Source of the DNA: Beijerinckiaceae bacterium
GTDB lineage: Bacteria; Pseudomonadota; Alphaproteobacteria; Rhizobiales; Beijerinckiaceae
Length of the DNA: 64,000 nucleotides
Assembly: GCA_025458025.1 (NCBI GenBank)
Contig: JALOTF010000001.1
Span: 42,241-106,240 of the forward strand
Direction: 5' to 3'
Shown here: piece by piece, positions 35,862-43,611 of the stretch
Layout of the letters: every line of letters starts with the position of its first letter
Position numbering within the stretch: the stretch's first letter is position 1
The notes under the pieces: generated by a model
Told to the model about the DNA's origin: nothing
The model's input: the letters and a program-made list of their open reading frames with translations, nothing else
The model's database searches: none
Made by a program: the position numbers and the translations under genes

Positions 35862-35875
35862 TTGACATAGATCAA
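35862..35875. promoter_or_regulatory. FNR/Anr-like box upstream of the gbsR-cydAB unit
   Basis: TTGACATAGATCAA matches the FNR consensus TTGAT-N4-ATCAA with one mismatch (C at position 5). It lies 46 bp upstream of the regulator that precedes cydAB, a unit expected to respond to low oxygen. Confidence 0.65.
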
Positions 35876-35884
35876 ATATTCTCC

Positions 35885-35906
35885 ATTTTCAGAAAAATAT
35901 GAAAAT
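35885..35906. promoter_or_regulatory. inverted repeat, possible autoregulatory operator
   Basis: ATTTTCA, 8 bp, TGAAAAT: a perfect 7-bp inverted repeat with a total span of 22 bp, 15 bp before the start of the GbsR/MarR-type gene. Size and position are typical of a MarR-class operator; binding is inferred. Confidence 0.5.
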
Positions 35907-35920
35907 TCAGGATTTGATTT

Positions 35921-36499
35921 ATGACCCTTCCGCCGCTCTGCGAAGCCTTCGTCCTCCACTTCGGCGAGATGGGCAGCCGATGGGGCATCAACCGCACGGT
36001 GGGGCAGATCTATGCCGTGCTCTTCATTGCCGAGCGCCCCCTTTGCGCGGATGATATCGTGGAGCGTCTGGGCATCTCGCGCTCCAATGTCTCCATGGGC
36101 ATCAAGGAATTGCAGAGCTGGAACCTGCTGCGGCAGCGCTCCATGCCCGGCGACCGGCGCGAATTCTTCCATACGCCGGAGGATATCTACGCCATCGTCC
36201 GCACGCTGGTGGATGAGCGCAAGAAGCGCGAGATCGACCCCACCCTTTCCGTGCTGCGTGAACTCCTGATGCGCTCGCCGGAAAGCGAGAGCGAGCGGCA
36301 CGCGCAGGCGCGCATTCGCGAGATGCATGAACTCATTGAGCTTCTCACCAGCTGGTATGCCGACGTCCAGAAGCTCGAAACCGAGCGGCTGATCCAGCTC
36401 CTGAGCCTCGGTTCGAAGATCGTCAAAGTGCTCGACATGAAAGACCGGCTCTTCGCGCTGCCCGGCGGCAAGCGCAACCCGGCCGGCAAGGAAGGCTGA
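35921..36499 (+). CDS. GbsR/MarR-family transcriptional regulator
   Basis: 192 residues with an N-terminal winged HTH: VGQIYAVLFIAERPLCADDI, then VERLGISRSNVSMGIKELQ and the wing MPGDRREFF. A long helical C-terminal part (about 100-180) resembles the dimerisation region of GbsR-like proteins. It lies 4 bp before cydA, so it is probably co-transcribed with the oxidase and may control it. The FNR-like box and inverted repeat upstream suggest oxygen control and autoregulation. Confidence 0.87.
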   Translation: MTLPPLCEAFVLHFGEMGSRWGINRTVGQIYAVLFIAERPLCADDIVERLGISRSNVSMGIKELQSWNLLRQRSMPGDRREFFHTPEDIYAIVRTLVDERKKREIDPTLSVLRELLMRSPESESERHAQARIREMHELIELLTSWYADVQKLETERLIQLLSLGSKIVKVLDMKDRLFALPGGKRNPAGKEG

Positions 36500-36503
36500 C
36501 GCC

Positions 36504-37847
36504 ATGGACCCGATCCTGCTCGCCCGCATCCAGTTCGGCGCGAATATCTCGTTTCACATCCTCTTCCCGACGATCACCATCGCGCTGGGCTGGGTGCTGC
36601 TTTTCATCAAGCTGCGTTTCAACGCGACGAAGGACGACGCGTGGATGAACGCCTACCGCTTCTTGGTGAAGGTCTTCGCGCTCTCGTTTGCGCTGGGTGT
36701 GGTTTCGGGCATCACCATGAGTTTCCAGTTCGGCACGAACTGGCCGGGCTTCATGGAGCGCGTGGGCAATATTGCCGGCCCGCTGCTGGCCTATGAGGTG
36801 CTGACGGCGTTCTTCCTCGAGGCGACTTTCCTTGGCATCATGCTTTTCGGCTTCCGCCGTGTGCCGAACTGGGTGCACACCATGGCGACCTTCCTCGTCG
36901 CCTTCGGCACTACGATGTCCGCCTTCTGGATTCTTGTGCTGAATTCGTGGATGCACACGCCCGCCGGCTTCGAACTGCGCGATGGCGTGGCCCATGCCAC
37001 GGATTGGTGGGCGATCATCTTCAACCCCTCCATGCCCTATCGCCTCGCGCATATGCTGCTGGCTTCGGGCCTCACCTGCGCCTTCCTGATCGCCGGCCTC
37101 TCCGCCTGGCGCTGGTTGCGTGGCGATCAGGGGCGTGATGTGGCGATCGCCCTGCGCCTCGGCGTGACGCTCGGCGCGGTGCTGATCCCGGTGCAGATCC
37201 TCGTGGGCGATCTTCACGGCCTCAACACGCTGGAGCACCAGCCCGCGAAAGTGGCTGCGATGGAGGGCAATTGGGAAACGCGCGGAAACGTGCCGCTCGT
37301 GCTCTTTGCCATCCCCAACGAGCGCGAGCGCCGCAACGACTACGCGATCGAGATCCCCAATGGCGCGAGCCTCATCCTGAAGCATGATCCCGCTGGTGTG
37401 GTTCCGGGCCTGAACGAGTTCAAGGGCCAGCATCCGCCTGTCGCGCCGGTCTTCTATGCCTTCCGCATCATGGTGGGTATGGGCATGGCCATGCTCGCGA
37501 TCAGCTGGCTCGGTAGCTTCTATCTCTGGCGGCGCGGGGCCCTGCCGAAACTGGTCCTCTGGGGCCTCGTCGCGATGACCTTCTCCGGCTGGATCGCGAC
37601 ACTCGCCGGCTGGTATGTCACCGAGATCGGTCGCCAGCCCTGGCTGGTGACGGGCGTGCTCACCACCGCGCAGGCCGCTTCCGCCGTGCCCGCTGCGATG
37701 ATCGGCACCACGCTTGCGATGTATCTCGCGATCTATGCCGTGCTGCTCGTCGCCTATGTCTCGGTGCTCTTCCACCTCGCGAAGAAGGGTGGCAACCCGC
37801 CCGCAGCGCCGGCCCCCGCGCCGATGCGCCTGCAACCGGCGGAGTGA
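36504..37847 (+). CDS. cydA: cytochrome bd-type ubiquinol oxidase subunit I (short Q-loop type)
   Basis: 447 residues, about 75 shorter than E. coli CydA, consistent with the short Q-loop (CIO-like) class. Conserved features: RIQFGANISFHILFPTITIA with the haem-ligand His near residue 19, VVSGITMSFQFGTNWPGF, ISAFWIL-type helix with WMHTPAG, and GRQPW near residue 375. It oxidises quinol and reduces O2 at the inner membrane with high affinity. It overlaps cydB by 4 bp. No cydX-sized gene is evident after cydB. Confidence 0.96.
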   Translation: MDPILLARIQFGANISFHILFPTITIALGWVLLFIKLRFNATKDDAWMNAYRFLVKVFALSFALGVVSGITMSFQFGTNWPGFMERVGNIAGPLLAYEVLTAFFLEATFLGIMLFGFRRVPNWVHTMATFLVAFGTTMSAFWILVLNSWMHTPAGFELRDGVAHATDWWAIIFNPSMPYRLAHMLLASGLTCAFLIAGLSAWRWLRGDQGRDVAIALRLGVTLGAVLIPVQILVGDLHGLNTLEHQPAKVAAMEGNWETRGNVPLVLFAIPNERERRNDYAIEIPNGASLILKHDPAGVVPGLNEFKGQHPPVAPVFYAFRIMVGMGMAMLAISWLGSFYLWRRGALPKLVLWGLVAMTFSGWIATLAGWYVTEIGRQPWLVTGVLTTAQAASAVPAAMIGTTLAMYLAIYAVLLVAYVSVLFHLAKKGGNPPAAPAPAPMRLQPAE

Positions 37848-38854
37848 TGGCGATGGCGCTTATTACGGACAATCTCCCGCTGATCTTCGCCGCCCTGATG
37901 GCGGTGTCGATCCTCGCCTATGTCATCCTCGACGGCTACGATCTCGGCGTCGGCATGCTCATGGCGCAAGGCAACCGCGCCGAGCGCGACCGCATGATCT
38001 CGACCATCGGACCGTTCTGGGATGCGAACGAGACGTGGCTGGTGCTCGGCATCGGGCTCCTGCTCGTGGCCTTCCCGGCGGCGCATGGGCTGATCCTCAC
38101 GGAGCTTTACCTGCCCGTGGCGCTGATGCTGCTGGGTCTCACGCTGCGCGGTGTCGCCTTCGAATTCCGCGTGAAGGCGCAAACGCGCTATCAGGGCGCG
38201 TGGGACTGGGCCTTCGTGGGCGGCTCGCTGCTCACCGCTCTGACGCAGGGCTACATGCTCGGGCGCTATATCATGGGATTTCAGCCCGGTTTCTGGCCGG
38301 AAATCTTCGCGATTGCTGCCGGGTTTGGCCTCGCCGCTTCCTACGCCTTTGTGGGCTCGACATGGCTTCTGGCGAAGACCGAGGGGCCGTTGCAGGCTCG
38401 TGCCGTGGGCTGGGCGCAGGCGACTTTGCTACTCACTTTGGTGAGCATGCTAGCGGTGTCGATTGCGACGCCGCTGGTCTCGCCGCGCATCTTCGAGCGC
38501 TGGTTCAGCTTCCCGAACATCATCGGGCTCTTGCCCATCCCGATCATGACCGGCGCGTTCTTTCTTGCCCTCTGGGTTTTTCTGAAGCGCATGCCGCGCG
38601 CGGATCATAGCCTTGATATCGTGCCGTTCCTCGGAGCTATGGCTCTGTTCACGCTTGGCTTTCTGGGGCTCGCCTATTCCTTCTACCCCTATATCGTGCC
38701 CGAGCGGCTGACGATCACTGCCGCCGCCAGCGCTCCGGAGAGCCTCTGGATCATCTTGCTTGGTGCGGTCTTCGTGCTGCCCTTCATCGCGGGCTACACG
38801 GCTTTCAGCTACTACGTGTTTCGGGGGAAGGCGCGCGATTTGCGCTACGACTGA
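37844..38854 (+). CDS. cydB: cytochrome bd-type ubiquinol oxidase subunit II
   Basis: 336 residues with eight or nine hydrophobic segments. The CydB signature is present near the N-terminus (YVILDGYDLGVGML) and GPFWDANETWLVLG follows. It forms the heterodimer with CydA. Start overlaps the cydA stop by 4 bp; an in-frame ATG at 37856 is possible. Its end overlaps the convergent DCC-family gene by 10 bp. Confidence 0.96.
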   Translation: MMAMALITDNLPLIFAALMAVSILAYVILDGYDLGVGMLMAQGNRAERDRMISTIGPFWDANETWLVLGIGLLLVAFPAAHGLILTELYLPVALMLLGLTLRGVAFEFRVKAQTRYQGAWDWAFVGGSLLTALTQGYMLGRYIMGFQPGFWPEIFAIAAGFGLAASYAFVGSTWLLAKTEGPLQARAVGWAQATLLLTLVSMLAVSIATPLVSPRIFERWFSFPNIIGLLPIPIMTGAFFLALWVFLKRMPRADHSLDIVPFLGAMALFTLGFLGLAYSFYPYIVPERLTITAAASAPESLWIILLGAVFVLPFIAGYTAFSYYVFRGKARDLRYD

Positions 38855-39189
38855 CGCCGGTTTCGCCAGACCAGAAACCGCAAGTAAGCGCGCTCCAGCA
38901 GGGATAAAACCAGCGGGATGCGAGCGATCTGCCCCAGCGGCCAAAACAGGGGGATATGCCGCCACATCAGCGCGAAAGCTTCCGCGCCGGAAACGAGATG
39001 CCCGGCCTTGTCTCGCGCATGAAAACGCGCGAGTAACACAGCGGGATCAATCGGGCAGGCGGCATCCGGGCTGTAGATATCCACGAAATCGATCCGCTTC
39101 CGCCAATCCAGCGCGCGCATCAGCCGGATCTCCCGGCTGCAAAGCGGGCAGGCGCTGTCGAACCAGACGGTGATGGCGGGGTGGCTCAT
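38845..39189 (-). CDS. DCC-family (DUF393) thiol-disulfide oxidoreductase
   Basis: 114 residues from the ATG at 39189, overlapping the photolyase-like stop by 4 bp; the longer frame to 39468 is a shadow of that gene. The family's diagnostic start is visible: ITVWFDSACPLCSREIRLM, with the DxxCPLC redox motif around residues 11-17, and FVDIYSPDA follows. A hydrophobic segment lies at 80-100. These proteins are thought to act in thiol-disulfide exchange; the function here is unknown. Coupling to a flavoprotein gene may indicate a shared redox role. Confidence 0.85.
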   Translation of the reverse strand: MSHPAITVWFDSACPLCSREIRLMRALDWRKRIDFVDIYSPDAACPIDPAVLLARFHARDKAGHLVSGAEAFALMWRHIPLFWPLGQIARIPLVLSLLERAYLRFLVWRNRRQS

Positions 39190-40487
39190 CGGTGAGCGAC
39201 CGCCCTGTGATTGGTGGCGAAAAGGTCTGCCTGAGGCTCGCTCCCGCCTGATATGCCCATCTTGCCAAGGAGATCCGGGATGCGCTCGCGCAGGCCGAAG
39301 AAGCCCTTCGTGGCATGCGGCCAGGTGAGGCTGTCTTCCTCGCGGCGGATTTCCATGAGCGAAATCCCGGCCTTTTCCAGCGCGGGCCGCGCCTTGGCGA
39401 TCTGCTCGGCCATAGGCCCGACTGGCAGGTAGCCCGTGACGATGCGATCCACGCCCAGCGCGCGACATTTCTGCACGAGAAGCTCGCCCGTGAGGCGCTC
39501 CACGCTCTCGCCTGCTATGCCGAAATGCACGGAAGCGCGTGCAAGGCCATCCGCCAGCCCGCCATCGGCGAAGCGAAGGGCATGATCCGACACTTCGAAA
39601 TCCGAGCGCTCGCGCGTGGCGTGGCTGCCGAGAATGCCGCGAATCTCCGCGCGCGCCAGCGGCAGGCTCTCGGGGTGGAGGTCTTCCTCGGTCAGCAGCA
39701 GCAGGGCCGGGCCTTCCGGCGCTTCGGCGAGCGCGGGGCGGAGGGGCCGCGCTGGCGCGGGCAGGGGCTCATCGAGCGCGATGGCCTCGCGCGCCAAACC
39801 CTTCGGCTTGAAACGTCCGCCTGTATGCTCGGCGATGTTGTCGGGGCGGGCCAGATAGGTCTTGCCGCGCGTGTGCAATCCGCCCACCCAGCGCCAGGAG
39901 AGCGTGTTCGAGGCGGGGTCGCCATCCACGAAATGCCGGTACGTGAAATCCGCGCCGAGTTCCCACGGCAATTCCAGCGTGAAGATCCAGATCGAGGCGA
40001 ACCACATGCGGGTGTGATTGTGGAGGTAGCCGGTCTCCAGCAGTTCCTCCACCCAGGCATCGAAGCAATCGATGCCGGTCTTGCCCTCCACCGCGCGATG
40101 ATAGGCGCGGGCGAAGCCGCCGCCGCCTTCCACCGCCGCCTGCTGGCCACCGAGCGCCTCGCGATAACGCTGCCAGATGGCCGGGCGCGTTTCGAGATGG
40201 CCCTTGAAATAGCCGCGCCAGAACACTTCCTGCACGAATTTCTCGGCTGTGCCGAGCGCATGGCGGGCGAGCACCGCTTCCAGCACCTCGCGTTCGGTGA
40301 TCAGCCGATGCCGCAGATAGGGTGAGAGCACCGAGACATTGCCCCGGTCGTCCGGCCCATAATCGGTGTTGCGGCGATTGGCATAGGCGCGACCGGCGGC
40401 GGGCACGAAGCTCGCAAGGCGCGCGAGGCCAGCCTGACGGGTGGGAATGAAAGTGCGGGAGGAGAAGGGAGCGGTCATGCCTGGCAT
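39186..40487 (-). CDS. photolyase/cryptochrome-like FAD protein with swapped domain order
   Basis: About 433 residues (ATG at 40487; GTG at 40505 or ATG at 40478 also possible). The FAD-binding helical domain of photolyases comes first, residues about 10-260: NVSVLSPYLRHRLITEREVL, EKFVQEVFWRGYFKGHL, LHNHTRMWFASIWIFTLELP and SNTLSWRWVGGLHTRG. An alpha/beta segment follows (about 270-420: LLLLTEEDLHPESLPLARAE, KCRALGVDRIVTGYLPVG), resembling the Rossmann-like antenna domain that normally comes first. It probably binds FAD and may respond to light or repair DNA; the usual photolyase order is not kept. Confidence 0.72.
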   Translation of the reverse strand: MPGMTAPFSSRTFIPTRQAGLARLASFVPAAGRAYANRRNTDYGPDDRGNVSVLSPYLRHRLITEREVLEAVLARHALGTAEKFVQEVFWRGYFKGHLETRPAIWQRYREALGGQQAAVEGGGGFARAYHRAVEGKTGIDCFDAWVEELLETGYLHNHTRMWFASIWIFTLELPWELGADFTYRHFVDGDPASNTLSWRWVGGLHTRGKTYLARPDNIAEHTGGRFKPKGLAREAIALDEPLPAPARPLRPALAEAPEGPALLLLTEEDLHPESLPLARAEIRGILGSHATRERSDFEVSDHALRFADGGLADGLARASVHFGIAGESVERLTGELLVQKCRALGVDRIVTGYLPVGPMAEQIAKARPALEKAGISLMEIRREEDSLTWPHATKGFFGLRERIPDLLGKMGISGGSEPQADLFATNHRAVAHR

Positions 40488-40541
40488 ACGGCTCGCCCCC
40501 GCCACCGGACCAGCCCAGACATTGCACCGCGCCTTGCGGGA

Positions 40542-41522
40542 TCAGAGGCGGATGCCGGCGCGATCGATCAGCGCCTTCCAGCGCGGGATTTCCCGCTCGA
40601 CATGCTGGCGGAACTCATCCGGTCCGGCGGTCCAGACATCCGCCCCCTGCGGCGCCAGGCGACTCGCGATCTCGGGATCGGCGAAGGCCTTCCGGGTCTC
40701 TTGCGTCAGCCGCTCCGCTACGGCGCGCGGGGTGCCGGCGGTAGCGACGAGCCCATACCATTGCGAGGCCTCGAAGCCGGGCAGGGGGCCGGCTTCCGCG
40801 ATGGTCGGGATGTTCAGGGCATCTGCGATGCGCTGAAGCCCCGAAACGCCGAGGCCCTTCAGCTTTCCATCGCGCACCAGCGGCAGCAGCACCGGCGCGC
40901 CGGTGAAGGCCATCTGCACGCGACCCCCGAGCAAATCCTGCACGGCGGGGGCGGTGCCGCGATAGGGCACATGCTGCAACTTCAGACCGGCGGCATCCGC
41001 GAAGGCTTCGGTCGCGATATGCGCTGCACTGCCGTTGCCGCCCGAGGCGTAGTTCAGCGCGCCGGGACGCGCTTTCGCATAGGCGATGAATTCCGCCAGC
41101 GAGCCCACTGGCAAATCGGGCGAGATCGCGAATACATTGTGCACCCGCGCGAGCATGGAGATGAAGGCGAAGCTCTTCAGCGGATCATAGGGCAGCGACG
41201 GATAAAGCCCGGGATTGACCGCAAGCGTTCCGATATGCGCGAGCAGCAATGTATGCCCATCCGGCGGGGCATTCGCTACCGAGGCCGCCCCAACCGAACC
41301 ACCGGCACCTGCCTTGTTCTCGATCACGACCGATTGCCCGAGCGCTGCCTCCAGCTTCTGGCCAATGAGCCGCGCGAGGATATCCGTCGTGCCGCCCGGC
41401 GCGAAGGGCACGACCAGCGTGACGGGCTTCGTGGGGTAGCCCTGGGCGAAGCTGCGCGAGATCGACGGTGCGGTGAGCAGGGCAAGGCCCGAGCGGAGAA
41501 CATTGCGGCGTGTGCTGCTCAT
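40542..41522 (-). CDS. tripartite tricarboxylate transporter (Bug/TctC) substrate-binding protein
   Basis: 326 residues from the ATG at 41522, overlapping the dioxygenase stop by 4 bp. An export signal with twin Arg appears at the start (TRRNVLRSGLALLTAPSISRSFA). The Bug-family start of the mature protein is visible (YPTKPVTLVVPFAPGGTTDILARLIGQ), then VIENKAGAGGSVGAASVANA and PDGHTLLLAHIGT. It binds a carboxylate in the periplasm. No TctA or TctB membrane genes are in the window. Its coupling to an extradiol dioxygenase suggests an aromatic acid ligand; that is inference. Confidence 0.93.
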   Translation of the reverse strand: MSSTRRNVLRSGLALLTAPSISRSFAQGYPTKPVTLVVPFAPGGTTDILARLIGQKLEAALGQSVVIENKAGAGGSVGAASVANAPPDGHTLLLAHIGTLAVNPGLYPSLPYDPLKSFAFISMLARVHNVFAISPDLPVGSLAEFIAYAKARPGALNYASGGNGSAAHIATEAFADAAGLKLQHVPYRGTAPAVQDLLGGRVQMAFTGAPVLLPLVRDGKLKGLGVSGLQRIADALNIPTIAEAGPLPGFEASQWYGLVATAGTPRAVAERLTQETRKAFADPEIASRLAPQGADVWTAGPDEFRQHVEREIPRWKALIDRAGIRL

Positions 41523-42488
41523 CGTGTCACCGGTGGTGTGCCATGGGTGTGGAAGGTCTCGATTGTCTTGAGGCCCCAGGCCTGGCCTTTCTTGCGATCG
41601 GTCTCGGTCCAGACGATCGGCTCCCAATCCGGCGCGAGAATGAGCCGCGCGCCTGCATTGGCGAGTTCCACGCGGTTGCCCGCCGGCTCCCAGACATAGA
41701 GGAAGAAAGTGCCCTGTATCGCATGCTTGTGGGGGCCGGTTTCGATATGCACGTCGTTCTCGAGGAAGATATCCGCTGCGCGCAGAATGTCCTCGCGCTG
41801 GTCTGTGGCGTAGGTGACATGGTGCAGGCGCCCCCCCGCCCCCGCCATGCTCCTCGGTGCAGGCGAGATCATAGGTCTTGTTGTTGATGGTGAACCAGCA
41901 TCCGCCGATGCGGCCATTGTCGAGCTGGATCATCTCGGTCACACGCGAGCCGAGGCACGTCTCCATGAAGCGGCGGAATTCGCGCACATCCGATGACAGC
42001 AGGTTGAGGTGATCGAGCCGGCGCGGGCAAGCTCCGCGACCGTGATAGCGCTGCGCGATGTTCTTCAGCGCGGCGCGCTCACCCTCCGGCGCGTTATAGC
42101 GCCTGGTGTCGTAGTAGATCTCGAAGACATGGCCGAAGGGGTCTTCAAAGCGGAAGGCGCGGCCATGGCCGAGATCGCCCTCCACCCAGCCCAACACCTT
42201 GAAATCGCTGGCCTCAATCGCGGCCACGCGCCGCGCCAGCGCTTCGGGCGAGGTGGCGCGATAGGCGATGTGCCCCACGCCGGTGGTGTAGTGGCGCGTG
42301 AGCTTCAGCGAATGGAGCTCGTAATCGTCGAAGGCGCGGAGATAGGCGGAATGCTCGTCCTCGCCAGAGAGCGTGAGCCCGTAGACGCGCGTGAAGAAAT
42401 CGAGGCTCTCGGCATAGCGGTCGGTATAGACCTCGACATGCGCGAGATGGGCGAGATCGAAACAGGGCTCGGGCAAGGCAGGCGCCAC
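41519..42488 (-). pseudogene. extradiol (VOC) catechol 2,3-dioxygenase-like gene, frameshifted at a G7 run
   Basis: The N-terminal two thirds (42488 down to about 41838; start GTG 42488 or TTG 42533) read as a vicinal-oxygen-chelate dioxygenase: DLAHLAHVEVYTDRYAESLD, GVGHIAYRATSPEALARRVA, RRLDHLNLLSSDV. The last third continues in another frame from about 41840 to 41519: RLHHVTYATDQREDILRAAD, GTFFLYVWEPAGNRVELANA. The break falls at C7 on the plus strand (41831-41837); removing one base restores a single frame. It may be a real mutation, a slippage-based switch or a sequencing error. The intact protein would cleave a catechol-type ring next to the hydroxyls using Fe(II). Confidence 0.85.
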
Positions 42489-42554
42489 CTTCCAGAAGAA
42501 TGTCGCTGCATGTGACAGCGACAAAGCTTGCAAAACAAATTGAAATTTTGTTCT

Positions 42555-42567
42555 GATTATTCGATTT
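42555..42567. promoter_or_regulatory. 13-bp LysR-site candidate, copy 1
   Basis: GATTATTCGATTT lies 27 bp upstream of the lysR start and between it and the divergent dioxygenase. An exact reverse-complement copy is found before galD (43523-43535). AT-rich, partly symmetric around TCGA, as in T-N11-A LysR boxes. Confidence 0.6.
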
Positions 42568-42593
42568 CATGCAACAGTCAGAAGGCGGGCGTC

Positions 42594-43505
42594 ATGCGCA
42601 TCGATTTTCTTGGCATCGAGGCCTTTCTCAGCGTCGCCGAGCGCGGCAGCTTTCATGGTGCGGCGGAGCGGCTGAACCTCTCGCAAGCCGCCCTCAGCCA
42701 TCGCATGAAGCGGCTGGAGGATGATCTCGGCGTGAAGCTCTTCACGCGCACCACGCGGCAGGTGGCGCTGACGCCGGCGGGGCTGGAACTCTTGCCCAAG
42801 GTGCGCAGCATTATGGAAGCCTTGTCGGGGTCCTACGAGAGCCTGCGCCGGCAGGGCCGCGAGAAGCGCACCACGCTTACTATCGGCTGCCTGCCGACCA
42901 TCGCGACCTACTACCTGCCGCCGATCCTAAAGCGGTTTTCGCGCGATTTTCCTGATCTTTCGGTGCATGTGCGCGATACTTCGGCCAGTCAGATCGCGGA
43001 TATGGTGCAGAAAGGCGAGGCGGAATTCGGCATCACCATCGTTTCCGCGCATCGCTGGGACCTCGATTCGAAGCCCCTTTTGCGCGAGCCCTATGTGCTG
43101 CTCTGCCCGAGGAGCCATCCGCTCGCGGTGCGCCCGCAGGTGGGCTGGGCGGATTTCGAGGGCGTGCCCCTGATCCGCATCAGCGCGCAGGCTGCGAACC
43201 GCATGATCATCGATGACGCTCTCGGCTCGCGCCGTGAATTCATGGCCTGGCGCTATGAGGTGCAGCATGTCGCGACCGCTGCGAGCATGGTGATTGCCGG
43301 CGTGGCGCTGACCGTGGTTCCGCGTCTCGCGATCGATGTAGCGGGATCGCCCGGCCTCGTGGCTGTGCCGATCATCAACCCCAGTGTCGCGCGCACCGTG
43401 GGCGTCGTGACCAAGCGGGGCATTCCCCTCTCTGAGCCCGGCGAATTGCTGCTGAAACTCGTAGCGAAGAGCCTCAAGGCCGAGGGCAAGAAGGCGGAGG
43501 CGTGA
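42594..43505 (+). CDS. LysR-family regulator of the aromatic catabolism block
   Basis: 303 residues from the ATG at 42594 (an open frame to 42528 exists). HTH region: FLGIEAFLSVAERGSFHGAA, ERLNLSQAALSHRMKRLEDD, LGVKLFTRTTRQVALTPAG. The effector domain begins TLTIGCLPTIATYYLPP. It is divergent from the dioxygenase/Bug pair and upstream of galDBC on its own strand. Identical 13-bp sequences in both promoters suggest it controls both units. The inducer is presumably an aromatic acid or ring-cleavage product. Confidence 0.92.
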   Translation: MRIDFLGIEAFLSVAERGSFHGAAERLNLSQAALSHRMKRLEDDLGVKLFTRTTRQVALTPAGLELLPKVRSIMEALSGSYESLRRQGREKRTTLTIGCLPTIATYYLPPILKRFSRDFPDLSVHVRDTSASQIADMVQKGEAEFGITIVSAHRWDLDSKPLLREPYVLLCPRSHPLAVRPQVGWADFEGVPLIRISAQAANRMIIDDALGSRREFMAWRYEVQHVATAASMVIAGVALTVVPRLAIDVAGSPGLVAVPIINPSVARTVGVVTKRGIPLSEPGELLLKLVAKSLKAEGKKAEA

Positions 43506-43522
43506 TCTCCTACTCTTCCATA

Positions 43523-43535
43523 AAATCGAATAATC
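43523..43535. promoter_or_regulatory. 13-bp LysR-site candidate, copy 2
   Basis: AAATCGAATAATC is the exact reverse complement of the element at 42555-42567. It lies 77 bp upstream of galD, immediately after the lysR stop. Confidence 0.6.
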
Positions 43536-43611
43536 TGTGCAAAACCGTCAATTGATCTAAGAGGCATCGCCCGTCATTCCTGTTGTACCGAAGGAAGCGG
43601 GAGGCTGGAGC

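Noticed and set aside
36423..37835. A 470-codon minus-strand open frame opposite cydA
   Set aside because: No domain; highly polar His/Arg/Glu-rich composition typical of antisense to a membrane protein gene. cydA is unambiguous.
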